Source of the DNA: Thiorhodococcus minor
GTDB taxonomy: Bacteria; Pseudomonadota; Gammaproteobacteria; Chromatiales; Chromatiaceae
DNA: 64,000 nucleotides
Reading direction: 5' to 3'
NCBI RefSeq assembly: GCF_010820565.1
Contig: NZ_JAAIJQ010000010.1
Coordinates: 33,210-97,209, forward strand
The stretch's first letter is position 1; each line of letters begins with the position of its first letter. Position numbers and translations under genes: made by a program. Below, piece by piece: positions 54,189 to 62,296 of the stretch. Below the pieces are notes generated by a model, which was not told where the DNA came from, made no database searches, and saw only the letters and a list, made by a program, of their open reading frames with translations.

Positions 54189-55234
54189 GTCCGCTCGGAG
54201 ACCGCGAGGCGCTCGACCAATCCCACCCGGTAATGGATCGAGCCGTAGATGATGGCCCAGGCTGCGAGCAGCATCCACTGCTCCTGCGCGATCAGCTGGG
54301 GCGAGGCAATGGCGCAGCTAGCCGCAGCCGCCATGAGGAGGTAGCCGCGCAGCAGCGTCTTGCGCTGACTCCATCCGGCGAGCACCAGGCGTTGATAGTG
54401 ATGCGAGCGATGGGCCTCCCAAACGCGCTCGCGGCGGACGAGTCTGGCGAGCAGCGTCCAGGTGGCGTCGACGATGAAGGGCGAGAAGGCGAGCACCGCT
54501 GCCCAGAGTGGGAAGAGTCCGAGCTCGGCGCCCCACAGCGAGAAGCCCGCCGCCAAGAGGCCCAAGGTCGACGAGCCGATGTCGCCGAGAAAGATCCGCG
54601 CCGGCGGAAAGTTGACCGCCAAGAACCCGGCCGCCGCCGTCGCGACGCTGAAGGCGGCGGTCGCGTAGCTGAGCTCGCCATCGAGCCATCCCAGGAAGGC
54701 CAAGGCCCCGAAGCCGAAAACGGTCATGCCGCCGGCGAAGCCGTCCATCCCGTCCATGAAGTTATAGAGATTGGTCATCCAGACGGCGAACAACAGCGTC
54801 AGGCCAACCGAAACGACGCTCGGCAGGCCGAGCGTGAAGCCCGGCAGCTCGAGATGCTCCAGACCTAGTCCACCGAAGACGAGGACAGCGGCCGCGGCGA
54901 AATGGACCAGGAGCCGAATCCAGGGTGGCAGGTGGCCGAGGTCGTCGACGAAGGCGACGCTGCCGACCAGGGCAAGGGCCAAGGTAATCCAGCCGAGCGG
55001 CTCCGCCCCTGCGCCCGTGAGCCCGATCATCAGCCAAGCCGACGCCAGGCCGAGCAAGACCCCGAGGCCCCCCGTCCTCGGGACGGGACGCCTGTGCAGC
55101 GAGCGCTCGTTGGGATAGTCGAGCCGTCCGAGCACGCGGCCTGCGTGAGCGGCGAGCCAGCGGGTGGCAGCCAGGCTCAGCAGGAGTGCGACGATCGGGG
55201 GCGAGAAGAGGATCAGTGAGTTAGCGCTCATCAC
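54176..55234 (-). CDS. undecaprenyl-phosphate sugar-1-phosphate transferase (WecA/WbpL-like GT4)
   Basis: Polyprenol-phosphate sugar phosphotransferase of 352 aa with about ten membrane helices. Conserved acidic motifs are VAFVDDLGHLPP, NLYNFMDGMDGFAGG and RIFLGDIGSSTLG, the signatures of the MraY/WecA superfamily, and the final cytoplasmic HRSHHYQRLV motif is typical of WbpL-like enzymes. It would start O-antigen or capsule units on the lipid carrier. It is paired with the CapD-like gene, just as wbpL-wbpM is in Pseudomonas. Confidence 0.92.
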   Translation of the reverse strand: MMSANSLILFSPPIVALLLSLAATRWLAAHAGRVLGRLDYPNERSLHRRPVPRTGGLGVLLGLASAWLMIGLTGAGAEPLGWITLALALVGSVAFVDDLGHLPPWIRLLVHFAAAAVLVFGGLGLEHLELPGFTLGLPSVVSVGLTLLFAVWMTNLYNFMDGMDGFAGGMTVFGFGALAFLGWLDGELSYATAAFSVATAAAGFLAVNFPPARIFLGDIGSSTLGLLAAGFSLWGAELGLFPLWAAVLAFSPFIVDATWTLLARLVRRERVWEAHRSHHYQRLVLAGWSQRKTLLRGYLLMAAAASCAIASPQLIAQEQWMLLAAWAIIYGSIHYRVGLVERLAVSERTCTP

Positions 55235-55290
55235 CTAGGGCTCGCGGGCGAGCGGAGTCGCAAGGAGGCTGCACAGGCTCGACGGGGCGA

Positions 55291-55845
55291 TCACGCGGGG
55301 CGCACGAGTGCCTGCTCGACCTGGGTGCGGCGCTCCCGGCCGGCCAGCAGCTCGACGAGCTGCAGTGCGAAGTCCATCGCCGTCCCCGGACCTCGGCTGG
55401 TCACGACACTGCCGTCGACGATGACAGGTGCGTCGAGCAGCTCGACCTTGGGGAAATCCGCTGGCTTGAGCGTACCCGGATAGCTGGTTGCCTTGCGGCC
55501 GTCCAGGATTCCGGCGCTCGCCAGCACCTTGGGCGCGGCGCAGATGGCGGCCATGTAGCTGCCCAGGCGCTGATGGCGCTCAAGGATGGCGCGGACGCGC
55601 TTGTCCTCTTCCAGGTGTCGAGCGCCCGGCAGTCCCCCGGGCAAGACGACCATGTCGAAATCTCGATCCTTGACGGCGTCCAAGGTGGTATCGGGAACCA
55701 GCACGGTCCCACGGCTTGCCCTCACCGGACCCTCGGCGAGTCCGGCCGTGACGACCTCGATCTCCGCCCTGCGCAAGAGATCGACGATGGTGACGGCCTC
55801 CAGCTCCTCGCAGCCTTCGGCCAAGGGGACGAGCACACTCGGCAT
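55291..55845 (-). CDS. yajL: DJ-1/PfpI family protein, YajL-like
   Basis: Protein of 184 aa with the DJ-1 fold. The nucleophilic Cys102 lies in MAAICAAPKVL, the conserved Glu in EGCEELEAVTIVDLL, and TSRGPGTAMDFALQLVELL near the C-terminus matches YajL. YajL is described as a chaperone and protein/nucleotide deglycase, the latter being debated. Lies alone between the polysaccharide genes and ctpA. Confidence 0.9.
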   Translation of the reverse strand: MPSVLVPLAEGCEELEAVTIVDLLRRAEIEVVTAGLAEGPVRASRGTVLVPDTTLDAVKDRDFDMVVLPGGLPGARHLEEDKRVRAILERHQRLGSYMAAICAAPKVLASAGILDGRKATSYPGTLKPADFPKVELLDAPVIVDGSVVTSRGPGTAMDFALQLVELLAGRERRTQVEQALVRPA

Positions 55846-55992
55846 CGACGGTATCTCCCATCAATCAATGTCTGTTTCAAACGACGAACGGCCATCTGGG
55901 CATCAAGACGAAACCCCCGCAGGCCAAGCCCTGGCAAGCGAATGCGGCGGGCTGGACCATTCCCAGATGGCTCCCGTGAGCGAGCGGCTGCG

Positions 55993-57327
55993 TCAGTTCG
56001 TATCGGCCCGGCCGAGGATGGTCAGGCCCTTGAGCACATTGAGGGCTTCCGAAAGCTGGAAATCCTCCACGGCCAATGGCTGATCGGCGGCCTCTTCAGC
56101 AGGTGTCTCCGAAGGCTGCTCCGGCTCGTCAAGATGACGCACCAGATCCGCCTCCTTCACGGAAACGAGGTTCTGATTGGCCTCGGGCTTGAACTCGCCA
56201 TGCTCGAGCTTGATGTCCGGCGTGATGCCTTGGGCCTGAATCGATCGACCGGAGGGCGTGTAATAGCGCGCCGTCGTCAGCTTGAGCGCCCTGGAATCAT
56301 CAATGGGCACGATAGTCTGAACCGAGCCCTTACCGAAGGTCTGGGTCCCCATCACGATCGCGCGTCTGTGGTCCTGCAAAGCCCCTGCGACGATCTCCGA
56401 TGCAGAGGCGCTGCCGCCGTTCACCAGCACGACGATGGGGGCGCCGTTGAGCACATCATCCGGTCCGGCGTTGAACTCCATCTCACTGTTCTTCACCCGA
56501 CCTTCCGTGTAGACGATCTTGCCTTCGGTCAGGAAGGCGTCGCTGACGCCGACCGCGCCGTTCAGGACACCTCCGGGATTGTTGCGCAGATCGAGGACGA
56601 GGCCCTTGAGATTGCCCTCCGTCTGCTTTTTCAGCGCATCGATGGCCTCGAGCATGTCGTCCGTCGTGTGCGCCTGGAAATGCGTCAAGCGCAGATAGCC
56701 GTACCCAGGCTCGAGAATGCGGCTCTTGACGCTTGCGACCTGAATGATGGCGCGCTCGATCCTGACCTCGAAGGGCTTTTCGTCGGTGCTGCGCATGATC
56801 GTCAGCTTGATCTCCGTCCCCGGCTTGCCACGCATCAGCTTGACCGCCTCGCTCAAGCTCAAGCCTTTGACCGGCTTGTCGTCGATGCGCACGATCATGT
56901 CCCCGGCCTTGAGTCCGGCGCGCTGAGCTGGGGTATCGTCGATCGGTGCGATGACCTTCACGAAGCCATCTTCCATGCCGACCTCGATGCCCAGACCGCC
57001 GAACTCGCCGCTCGTGCCGACCTGGAGATCGCGGTACTCCTCGCCATTCAGGTACGACGAGTGCGGGTCCAGGCCGGCCAGCATGCCGCGGATGGCACTC
57101 TCGATGAGCGCCTTGTCATCGACCTGCTCGACGTAGTCGTCCTTGATCCGCCCGAAGACATCCGCGAAGGTGCGCAGGTCGTCGAGAGGAAGCGCGTCAT
57201 CTGGCTCGGCAGCGGCCTGCTCCGCGACGGCCGTCGAGACGTCTTCTGCGGTCGCGAGGTCCAAGGCTCCGACCGACAGGCCAAGGACTAGCCCGGCACC
57301 GAGCAGCACAGCAGGTTGCAATCGCAT
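55993..57327 (-). CDS. ctpA: carboxy-terminal processing protease (S41, CtpA-type)
   Basis: Periplasmic protease of 444 aa. Start at ATG 57327 (a TTG three bases earlier is in frame). The signal peptide covers residues 1-28; a PDZ domain (about 95-185) contains GGLGIEVGMEDGFVKVIAP; the catalytic dyad is Ser308 in NGGSASASEIV and Lys333 in FGKGSVQTIVP, 25 residues apart as in E. coli Prc. The C-terminal acidic Pro/Glu region ends the protein. It cleaves C-terminal tails of periplasmic proteins, including peptidoglycan hydrolases in other species. Confidence 0.95.
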   Translation of the reverse strand: MRLQPAVLLGAGLVLGLSVGALDLATAEDVSTAVAEQAAAEPDDALPLDDLRTFADVFGRIKDDYVEQVDDKALIESAIRGMLAGLDPHSSYLNGEEYRDLQVGTSGEFGGLGIEVGMEDGFVKVIAPIDDTPAQRAGLKAGDMIVRIDDKPVKGLSLSEAVKLMRGKPGTEIKLTIMRSTDEKPFEVRIERAIIQVASVKSRILEPGYGYLRLTHFQAHTTDDMLEAIDALKKQTEGNLKGLVLDLRNNPGGVLNGAVGVSDAFLTEGKIVYTEGRVKNSEMEFNAGPDDVLNGAPIVVLVNGGSASASEIVAGALQDHRRAIVMGTQTFGKGSVQTIVPIDDSRALKLTTARYYTPSGRSIQAQGITPDIKLEHGEFKPEANQNLVSVKEADLVRHLDEPEQPSETPAEEAADQPLAVEDFQLSEALNVLKGLTILGRADTN

Positions 57328-57855
57328 CAATGTGATTCTCGTCTAACCTAGAGTCGGGGTGAGATCCCGGTTGATGATGGCGCGCGCAAAGGCGGGCTCC
57401 GTTGCACAGTACCAGTTGGGACGGCGAGGAAGGATCTCACGTTTCTTCCCTAGTCGACAGACTTCACTGGGAGTGAGCCTCTGATTGACCGGTTGTTCCG
57501 CGATCCATCCTTAGACTGACGCTGCGTGATCTGAATGGACTGTCATCGCCGGACGAAGTTCCAGACTCACGACGACGTTCCAGTGTCAAACCTGCTGGTA
57601 CGCCGGGCGCGCGGAATCGTGCCACAAGCTCGAGCTGAGACGATCGGACGACGCCCTCAGAGGAAGCGCCTGATACGCTGGGAGCTTACCCGGCCCTCAT
57701 CGCAGCGGCATGCGACGACGCGCTGCTGCCGATCGAGGATGCTGCGCGACCCGGTGGCTTCGGTCGCCGGGACTCCCTCAGCTTCTAGGTACGGGGTCCC
57801 TGCGCCAGGCAACCTGGCGCAGGTCATTCTGTTCTGCCGCGACCCTAGGCGGCAA
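57328..57855 (-). other. non-coding region between ctpA and proX
   Basis: 528 bases. It holds the stem-loop at 57799-57823 and otherwise no recognisable gene, repeat or RNA. The ctpA promoter should lie near its left side on the minus strand but no convincing hexamers are visible. Confidence 0.45.
57799..57823 (-). terminator. perfect hairpin downstream of proX
   Basis: An 11-base perfect inverted repeat, CCTGCGCCAGG and CCTGGCGCAGG, with a three-base loop, 32 bases past the proX stop. It lacks a T-run on the minus strand, so it may stabilise the 3' end or act with Rho instead of being a classical intrinsic terminator. Confidence 0.5.
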
Positions 57856-58872
57856 TCAGCTCCCGGCAGCCTTCTTCGCCTCAGCGATCCAGCCGTCGAA
57901 TGTCTCCTGGTTGGCGCGAATCCAGGCATTGGTGTGGCGCTCGATGTCCGCAACGCTCTTCTCGCCATCACGCATGCGCAGATTCTGGGAGCTGATATCG
58001 TTGTTGCTGAGCTGCATGATCGAGAACAGCTTGGCTGCGGCCGGATTGGCCTCGGCCCACTCCCGGTTGGCGACGATGCGCTGCGTGTTGGCCTGGAAGC
58101 CGTAGTTGGAGCCGTCTGGCAACGAGGTGTCCACCCCCGCGCGCTCGCCAGGCAGGGAGCTGAAGGGAACCTGCAGCCAGACCACATCCTTGCCGGGGAC
58201 AAGCACGCCGCTGACCCAGTAGGGCGTCCAGGTGTAATAGAAGATGGGGTCACCCTGCTTGTAGCGGGCGATCGTGTCGGCAATGATGGCGGAATAGCTC
58301 CCCTGGTTGTGGGTCACTGTATCCCGCAGGTCGTAGGCATCGAGGTGGTGCTCGATGACCTTCTCACAGCCCCAGCCCGGGGTGCAGCCGGCCAGGTCGG
58401 CCGTACCGTCTCCGTTGCTGTCGAACAGCTTGGCGATCTTCGGGTCCTCGAGCTGGGAGATATTGGTGATCCCGTAGGCGTCCGAGGTCTTTTTGTCGAT
58501 GAGGTAGCCTTGCAGGGCGCCCGAGGAGTACACCCCCTCGCGATAGAGCTTCTCGTCGCCACCGGCCTTGGTATAGAAGTCCGCGTGCAAGGGATCCCAA
58601 TGATCGGCCATGAAGGTGGCATCCCCATTGGCGATCGCGACGTGGCCGGCGGCGTATTCGATCTCCTTGATGTCGCCCACCTCGTAGCCAAGCGCCTCCA
58701 GGGCCTTGACGACCAGTAGGGTTTGGAAGGTCTCCTCGGCGATGGAGCTCTTGATCGGCTGCGCCTTGACGCCTTCTCCAGGCAGATCGCCGGCCAAGGT
58801 CGTACCCGCGCCCAGCATGACGCCGCCGAGCAGGCCGGCTGTGAGCAAGTTTCTGAAGTCGATTGATCGCAC
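57856..58872 (-). CDS. proX: glycine betaine/proline-betaine binding protein ProX
   Basis: Periplasmic binding protein of 338 aa. Start is GTG with GAGAGGTG upstream; the signal peptide ends near TTLA-GD at residue 28. The betaine-binding aromatic box is suggested by [32 protein letters not shown]. Two cysteines in [16 protein letters not shown] could form the disulfide known in E. coli ProX. A six-base-pair hairpin at 58891-58908 lies in the 119-base gap after proW and might stabilise the proX segment of the mRNA. Confidence 0.95.
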   Translation of the reverse strand: MRSIDFRNLLTAGLLGGVMLGAGTTLAGDLPGEGVKAQPIKSSIAEETFQTLLVVKALEALGYEVGDIKEIEYAAGHVAIANGDATFMADHWDPLHADFYTKAGGDEKLYREGVYSSGALQGYLIDKKTSDAYGITNISQLEDPKIAKLFDSNGDGTADLAGCTPGWGCEKVIEHHLDAYDLRDTVTHNQGSYSAIIADTIARYKQGDPIFYYTWTPYWVSGVLVPGKDVVWLQVPFSSLPGERAGVDTSLPDGSNYGFQANTQRIVANREWAEANPAAAKLFSIMQLSNNDISSQNLRMRDGEKSVADIERHTNAWIRANQETFDGWIAEAKKAAGS

Positions 58873-58991
58873 TTTTACACCTCTCCCTCACGTCCGCTGT
58901 TTCGGACGCTCGTCTCTATCGTGGTGATGAAGGAAGGGCCACAGATGGCACCTCCCGGGGAAGCAGGCTCGCCAAGTCTCCCTGGCGGCTC

Positions 58992-60149
58992 TCAGCCCGC
59001 GGATTTTGCGGTCCGGCCGTTGCGGCCCGCGAGCCGCAGCACCAAGCCGGCGGGTCCGCTCTCATACCAGTGGCGCGTCGCCTTCTCGCGGCCGGACTGG
59101 CCGACGGCCTGGGTCATGCGATCCAGGATGATCGCGAGCAGGACGATCCCGATACCGCCAATTGTAGCCAGCCCCATATCGAGGCGGCCGATGCCCCGCA
59201 GAACCATCTGCCCAAGGCCGCCGACCGCGATCATGGACGCAATCACGACCATGGACAGGGCCAGCATCAAGGTCTGATTGACCCCAGCCATGATGGTCGG
59301 CATCGCCAGCGGGAGCTGTACCTTGAAGAGAAGCTGCCGCGGCGAGGCGCCAAAGGACCGGGCCGCCTCCACCAGATCCGCCGGCACCTGCCGGATGCCG
59401 AGGTTGGTGAGGCGAATCAGGGGTGGCAGGGCGAAGATGATGGTGACCACCACGCCAGGTACGTTACCGATGCCGAACAGCATGACAACAGGCACCAGGT
59501 AGACGAACGCGGGTGTGGTCTGCATGGCATCGAGCACCGGCCGCACCAGGGTCATCGCCCGCTCGCTGCGGGACAGCCAGATGCCCACCGGGATGCCGAT
59601 GATGAGACAGAAGAACACGGAGGTGAGCACCAGGGCCAGGGTGACCATGGCTTCACTCCAGGCGCCGATAAGCCCGACCAGTGCCATGGAGATCACCGAG
59701 CCGATCGCCAGTGCCCGACCTCCCGCCTGCCAGGCCAGCAGGCCGATGATGACCAGCATGAGGATGTCAGGGACACTCAGCAGGGCGGATTCGATATTGG
59801 TGAGGGTGGCGTCGATGGGCCAGCGGATCGCCTGGAAGACCGAGCGAAAATTCTCCACCAGCCAGTCGAGCCCCTGATCGACCCAGGTGCCCACCGGGAT
59901 CACGGCATCTTGAAAGGGATGAACGAGGTCTAGTCCGGTGTCGACGACGTCGCCGCCGCCGGTATTCGCCAGCCAGTCCCCCGCGGTGTCGGCGGCCCCC
60001 TCGTCCGGGGCCGCGCCCCAAGGGTTGGCCGCGCTCTCAGCCGGCTCGCCGGCCGAGACATCCGCAGCATTGGCTCCTGGGCTCGTCTGGGTCGCACTTT
60101 CCTCGGTGGAAGCCGTGGACCAGGGGTTCGTTGCGGTTTCCTCTGCCAT
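58992..60149 (-). CDS. proW: glycine betaine ABC transporter permease ProW
   Basis: Permease of 385 aa. As in E. coli ProW it has a long hydrophilic periplasmic N-terminus (about 1-100) with two NPW motifs, then seven to eight membrane helices. The EAA loop is [21 protein letters not shown] and a highly conserved [20 protein letters not shown] precedes it. Only one base separates it from proV, so the genes are co-translated. Imports glycine betaine for osmoprotection. Confidence 0.96.
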   Translation of the reverse strand: MAEETATNPWSTASTEESATQTSPGANAADVSAGEPAESAANPWGAAPDEGAADTAGDWLANTGGGDVVDTGLDLVHPFQDAVIPVGTWVDQGLDWLVENFRSVFQAIRWPIDATLTNIESALLSVPDILMLVIIGLLAWQAGGRALAIGSVISMALVGLIGAWSEAMVTLALVLTSVFFCLIIGIPVGIWLSRSERAMTLVRPVLDAMQTTPAFVYLVPVVMLFGIGNVPGVVVTIIFALPPLIRLTNLGIRQVPADLVEAARSFGASPRQLLFKVQLPLAMPTIMAGVNQTLMLALSMVVIASMIAVGGLGQMVLRGIGRLDMGLATIGGIGIVLLAIILDRMTQAVGQSGREKATRHWYESGPAGLVLRLAGRNGRTAKSAG

Positions 60150-60150
60150 G

Positions 60151-61341
60151 TCAGTTCTCCCGGTCGAGTGTTTCCAGCAGGCACGCCTTGGTGATCACCC
60201 CCAAATAGTGCTGCTGCTCATCCACCACGGGGACTGCGCAGGGTGCGGCGGCGACGCTGCCCAGCAGCTCGCTGACGAGCGTATCCGCGGGAACGGCCGC
60301 CACGTCGCTCAGATAGGCGCCGCTCAAGCGGGAATCGTCGGCCTTGAGCTGGGCCTCGAGGGAATCGACCGATACCACGCCGTGAAAGCGTTGGCCCTTG
60401 TCCAGCACATAGCCGAAGTCCCGTCCGTGCTCGCTCATGCGCTGGAGGGCCGTACGGATGCCATCGTCGCGGCGCTCGATGAGCGTGATGGGTGTCTTGC
60501 GCGCGATGTCACCAGCCTTGAGCACCGTCGCAACGTCCACCCCGCGGAAAAAGGAGCGCACATAGTCATCCGCCGGGTTCTTGAGGATGTCGTCCGGGGT
60601 ACCGACCTGCACGACGCGCCCGCCTTCCATGATGGCGATGCGGTCGCCGATGCGCATGGCCTCGTCCAGGTCGTGGGAGATGAAGATGATGGTGCGGTCG
60701 CTGTTCTCCTGCAGCTTGAGCAGCTCGTCCTGCATCTCGCTGCGGATCAGGGGGTCCAGGGCCGAGAAGGCCTCGTCCATCAGCATGACGGAGGGGTCGT
60801 TGGCCAAGGCACGGGCCAGGCCGACGCGCTGCTGCATCCCCCCGGAAAGCTCATCCGGGTAGCTCTCGGCCCAGGCCTTGAGACCGACCTGGTCGAGCGC
60901 GGCCAAGGCACGCTCTTCGCGCTCGGCCGGGTCGATTCCGGCGAGCTCCAAACCGAAGGCCGCATTCCGGACGACGGTGAGATGGGGCATGAGCGCGAAG
61001 GACTGAAACACCATGCTCATGTCCTTGCGGCGCAGCTCCATGAGCGCCTGGTCATCCATGGCCGCGATGTCACGGCCATCCACGAGCACTTGGCCGGATG
61101 TCGGCTCGATGAGCCGGTTGAGCAGACGCACGATCGTGGACTTGCCGGACCCGGACAGGCCCATGATGACGAAGATCTCCCCTTCCATGATGGAGAAGTT
61201 TGCATCGCAGACGCCAACGGTCTGACCAGTGCGGTCGAAGATGGCGTCCTTGTCCACCCCCTGCTCGAGCAAGTGCATGGCCTTTTCGGGCTCATTGCCG
61301 AACACCTTGTAGAGGTGCTTCACAACGACTTTTTCGTTCAT
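60151..61341 (-). CDS. proV: glycine betaine ABC transporter ATPase ProV
   Basis: ATPase of 396 aa leading the proVWX operon. Walker [15 protein letters not shown] (about 60-73), Q-loop, signature [15 protein letters not shown], Walker [14 protein letters not shown], and H-loop FISHDLDEA are intact. Two CBS motifs occupy the C-terminus (about 280-395), which in OpuA-type transporters sense ionic strength. About 950 bases upstream separate it from the porin gene. Confidence 0.96.
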   Translation of the reverse strand: MNEKVVVKHLYKVFGNEPEKAMHLLEQGVDKDAIFDRTGQTVGVCDANFSIMEGEIFVIMGLSGSGKSTIVRLLNRLIEPTSGQVLVDGRDIAAMDDQALMELRRKDMSMVFQSFALMPHLTVVRNAAFGLELAGIDPAEREERALAALDQVGLKAWAESYPDELSGGMQQRVGLARALANDPSVMLMDEAFSALDPLIRSEMQDELLKLQENSDRTIIFISHDLDEAMRIGDRIAIMEGGRVVQVGTPDDILKNPADDYVRSFFRGVDVATVLKAGDIARKTPITLIERRDDGIRTALQRMSEHGRDFGYVLDKGQRFHGVVSVDSLEAQLKADDSRLSGAYLSDVAAVPADTLVSELLGSVAAAPCAVPVVDEQQHYLGVITKACLLETLDREN

Positions 61342-61804
61342 TTGTACTGCGCTCGCGGCCGGCAGATACGGTCGCGCTCCAGTTTGCGCCGGCAGCCCCG
61401 ATCGGGTGGCTCGATGCCAGGCGAGCTCGTCACGCCAGGGCTGCCGGACAGAGGTTGCGGACTAGCCCGTGGGATGGGAGGCCACAATCGGAGAAACCCG
61501 GACAGAGATGCGGGTCGTCTTGACCACCCGGTCGGCGAGCCGAGTCGGGCGCTGGGTTGGAAGCCTGGCCGAGCAGCTCGGCGTCAGGTGCTTCCGCAAG
61601 GGTCTGCGAGGAAGGTCCCCAAGCATGCGGAGCCGTCCTTCTTCAGAACGAGGCTACGGAGGCGAACCTGGTATGTCAAACCAGCGGGCGACGCGCGGCG
61701 CAGACTGATCCGGAGATCGCGCATGCCGAGCGGCGCAGATCCGGCAGGCTGCCGGAGCGTCGCACGGCGCGCATCACATGACCGACTGTCTGAAAAATGC
61801 GACA

Positions 61805-61828
61805 TATCCGACCGAGATCAATCGGATA
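61805..61828. promoter_or_regulatory. candidate operator palindrome
   Basis: TATCCGA at 61805-61811 and TCGGATA at 61822-61828 form a perfect seven-base dyad with a ten-base spacer, about two turns of helix, as for a dimeric helix-turn-helix regulator. Located about 470 bases from either gene start. Confidence 0.4.
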
Positions 61829-62123
61829 CGCCGCCTTGGTTGTATTCTCGATGCAACGCTTGTAGGTTACCGTCGGGCTACGGGGCGGCTCGCAACGCCC
61901 CTCTCGAGCGCTTTCACGCATCGAGGCCGCCTCAACGGCTGACCGTAGCCCGCAGAAATCTTGTCGGTCGATCAACTCGTTCGGATCAGCTCCGGACACC
62001 TCAGTCGCGAGACTTGCCAGAGTCGACGACTCTGCACCGCCAGGGCGTGCACCGCACAGCCCGCTGACAACAAAGCAACAACCTAGATTTGGCCCCAGCT
62101 GCCGGCCGAGTGCAGCAGCCGGA

Positions 62124-62190
62124 GTCCCCATCAACAGGGGGACGCGGCTCGGAAGAGCCGGTAGCGCCCATCAGACGGGCCGAGCGCACG
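62124..62190 (+). other. tandem hairpins in the porin upstream region
   Basis: Successive small stem-loops: GTCCCC/GGGGAC (62124-62143), CGGCTC-GGAA-GAGCCG (62145-62160), and a third pairing GCGCCC with GGGC around 62164-62182. The second presents GGA in its loop, the core of CsrA/RsmA sites, but lies about 140 bases before the ATG. Confidence 0.35.
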
Positions 62191-62296
62191 CATCCGCCGA
62201 GCGGTGCAGGGTGACGCTGTCTTTCAGCCGCCTACCGAAAGCCGATGTGACCATCTGAGCAAGACGCGACTCAACGCGCAAGGCAGACACCTAACC

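Larger units (their letters stand above)
61342..62296. promoter_or_regulatory. long intergenic region between divergent proV and the porin gene
   Basis: 955 bases without a convincing gene. It contains a 24-base palindrome at 61805-61828 and a set of hairpins at 62124-62190, both listed separately. The porin ATG has only AAGG about 12 bases upstream as a ribosome site. Open frames here do not resemble proteins. It may hold regulators of both osmotic uptake and porin expression. Confidence 0.5.

Noticed and set aside
59938..62067. 709-codon frame on the plus strand opposite proW and proV
   Set aside because: Shadow of two well-identified genes; only its tail enters the intergenic region, with no independent support.
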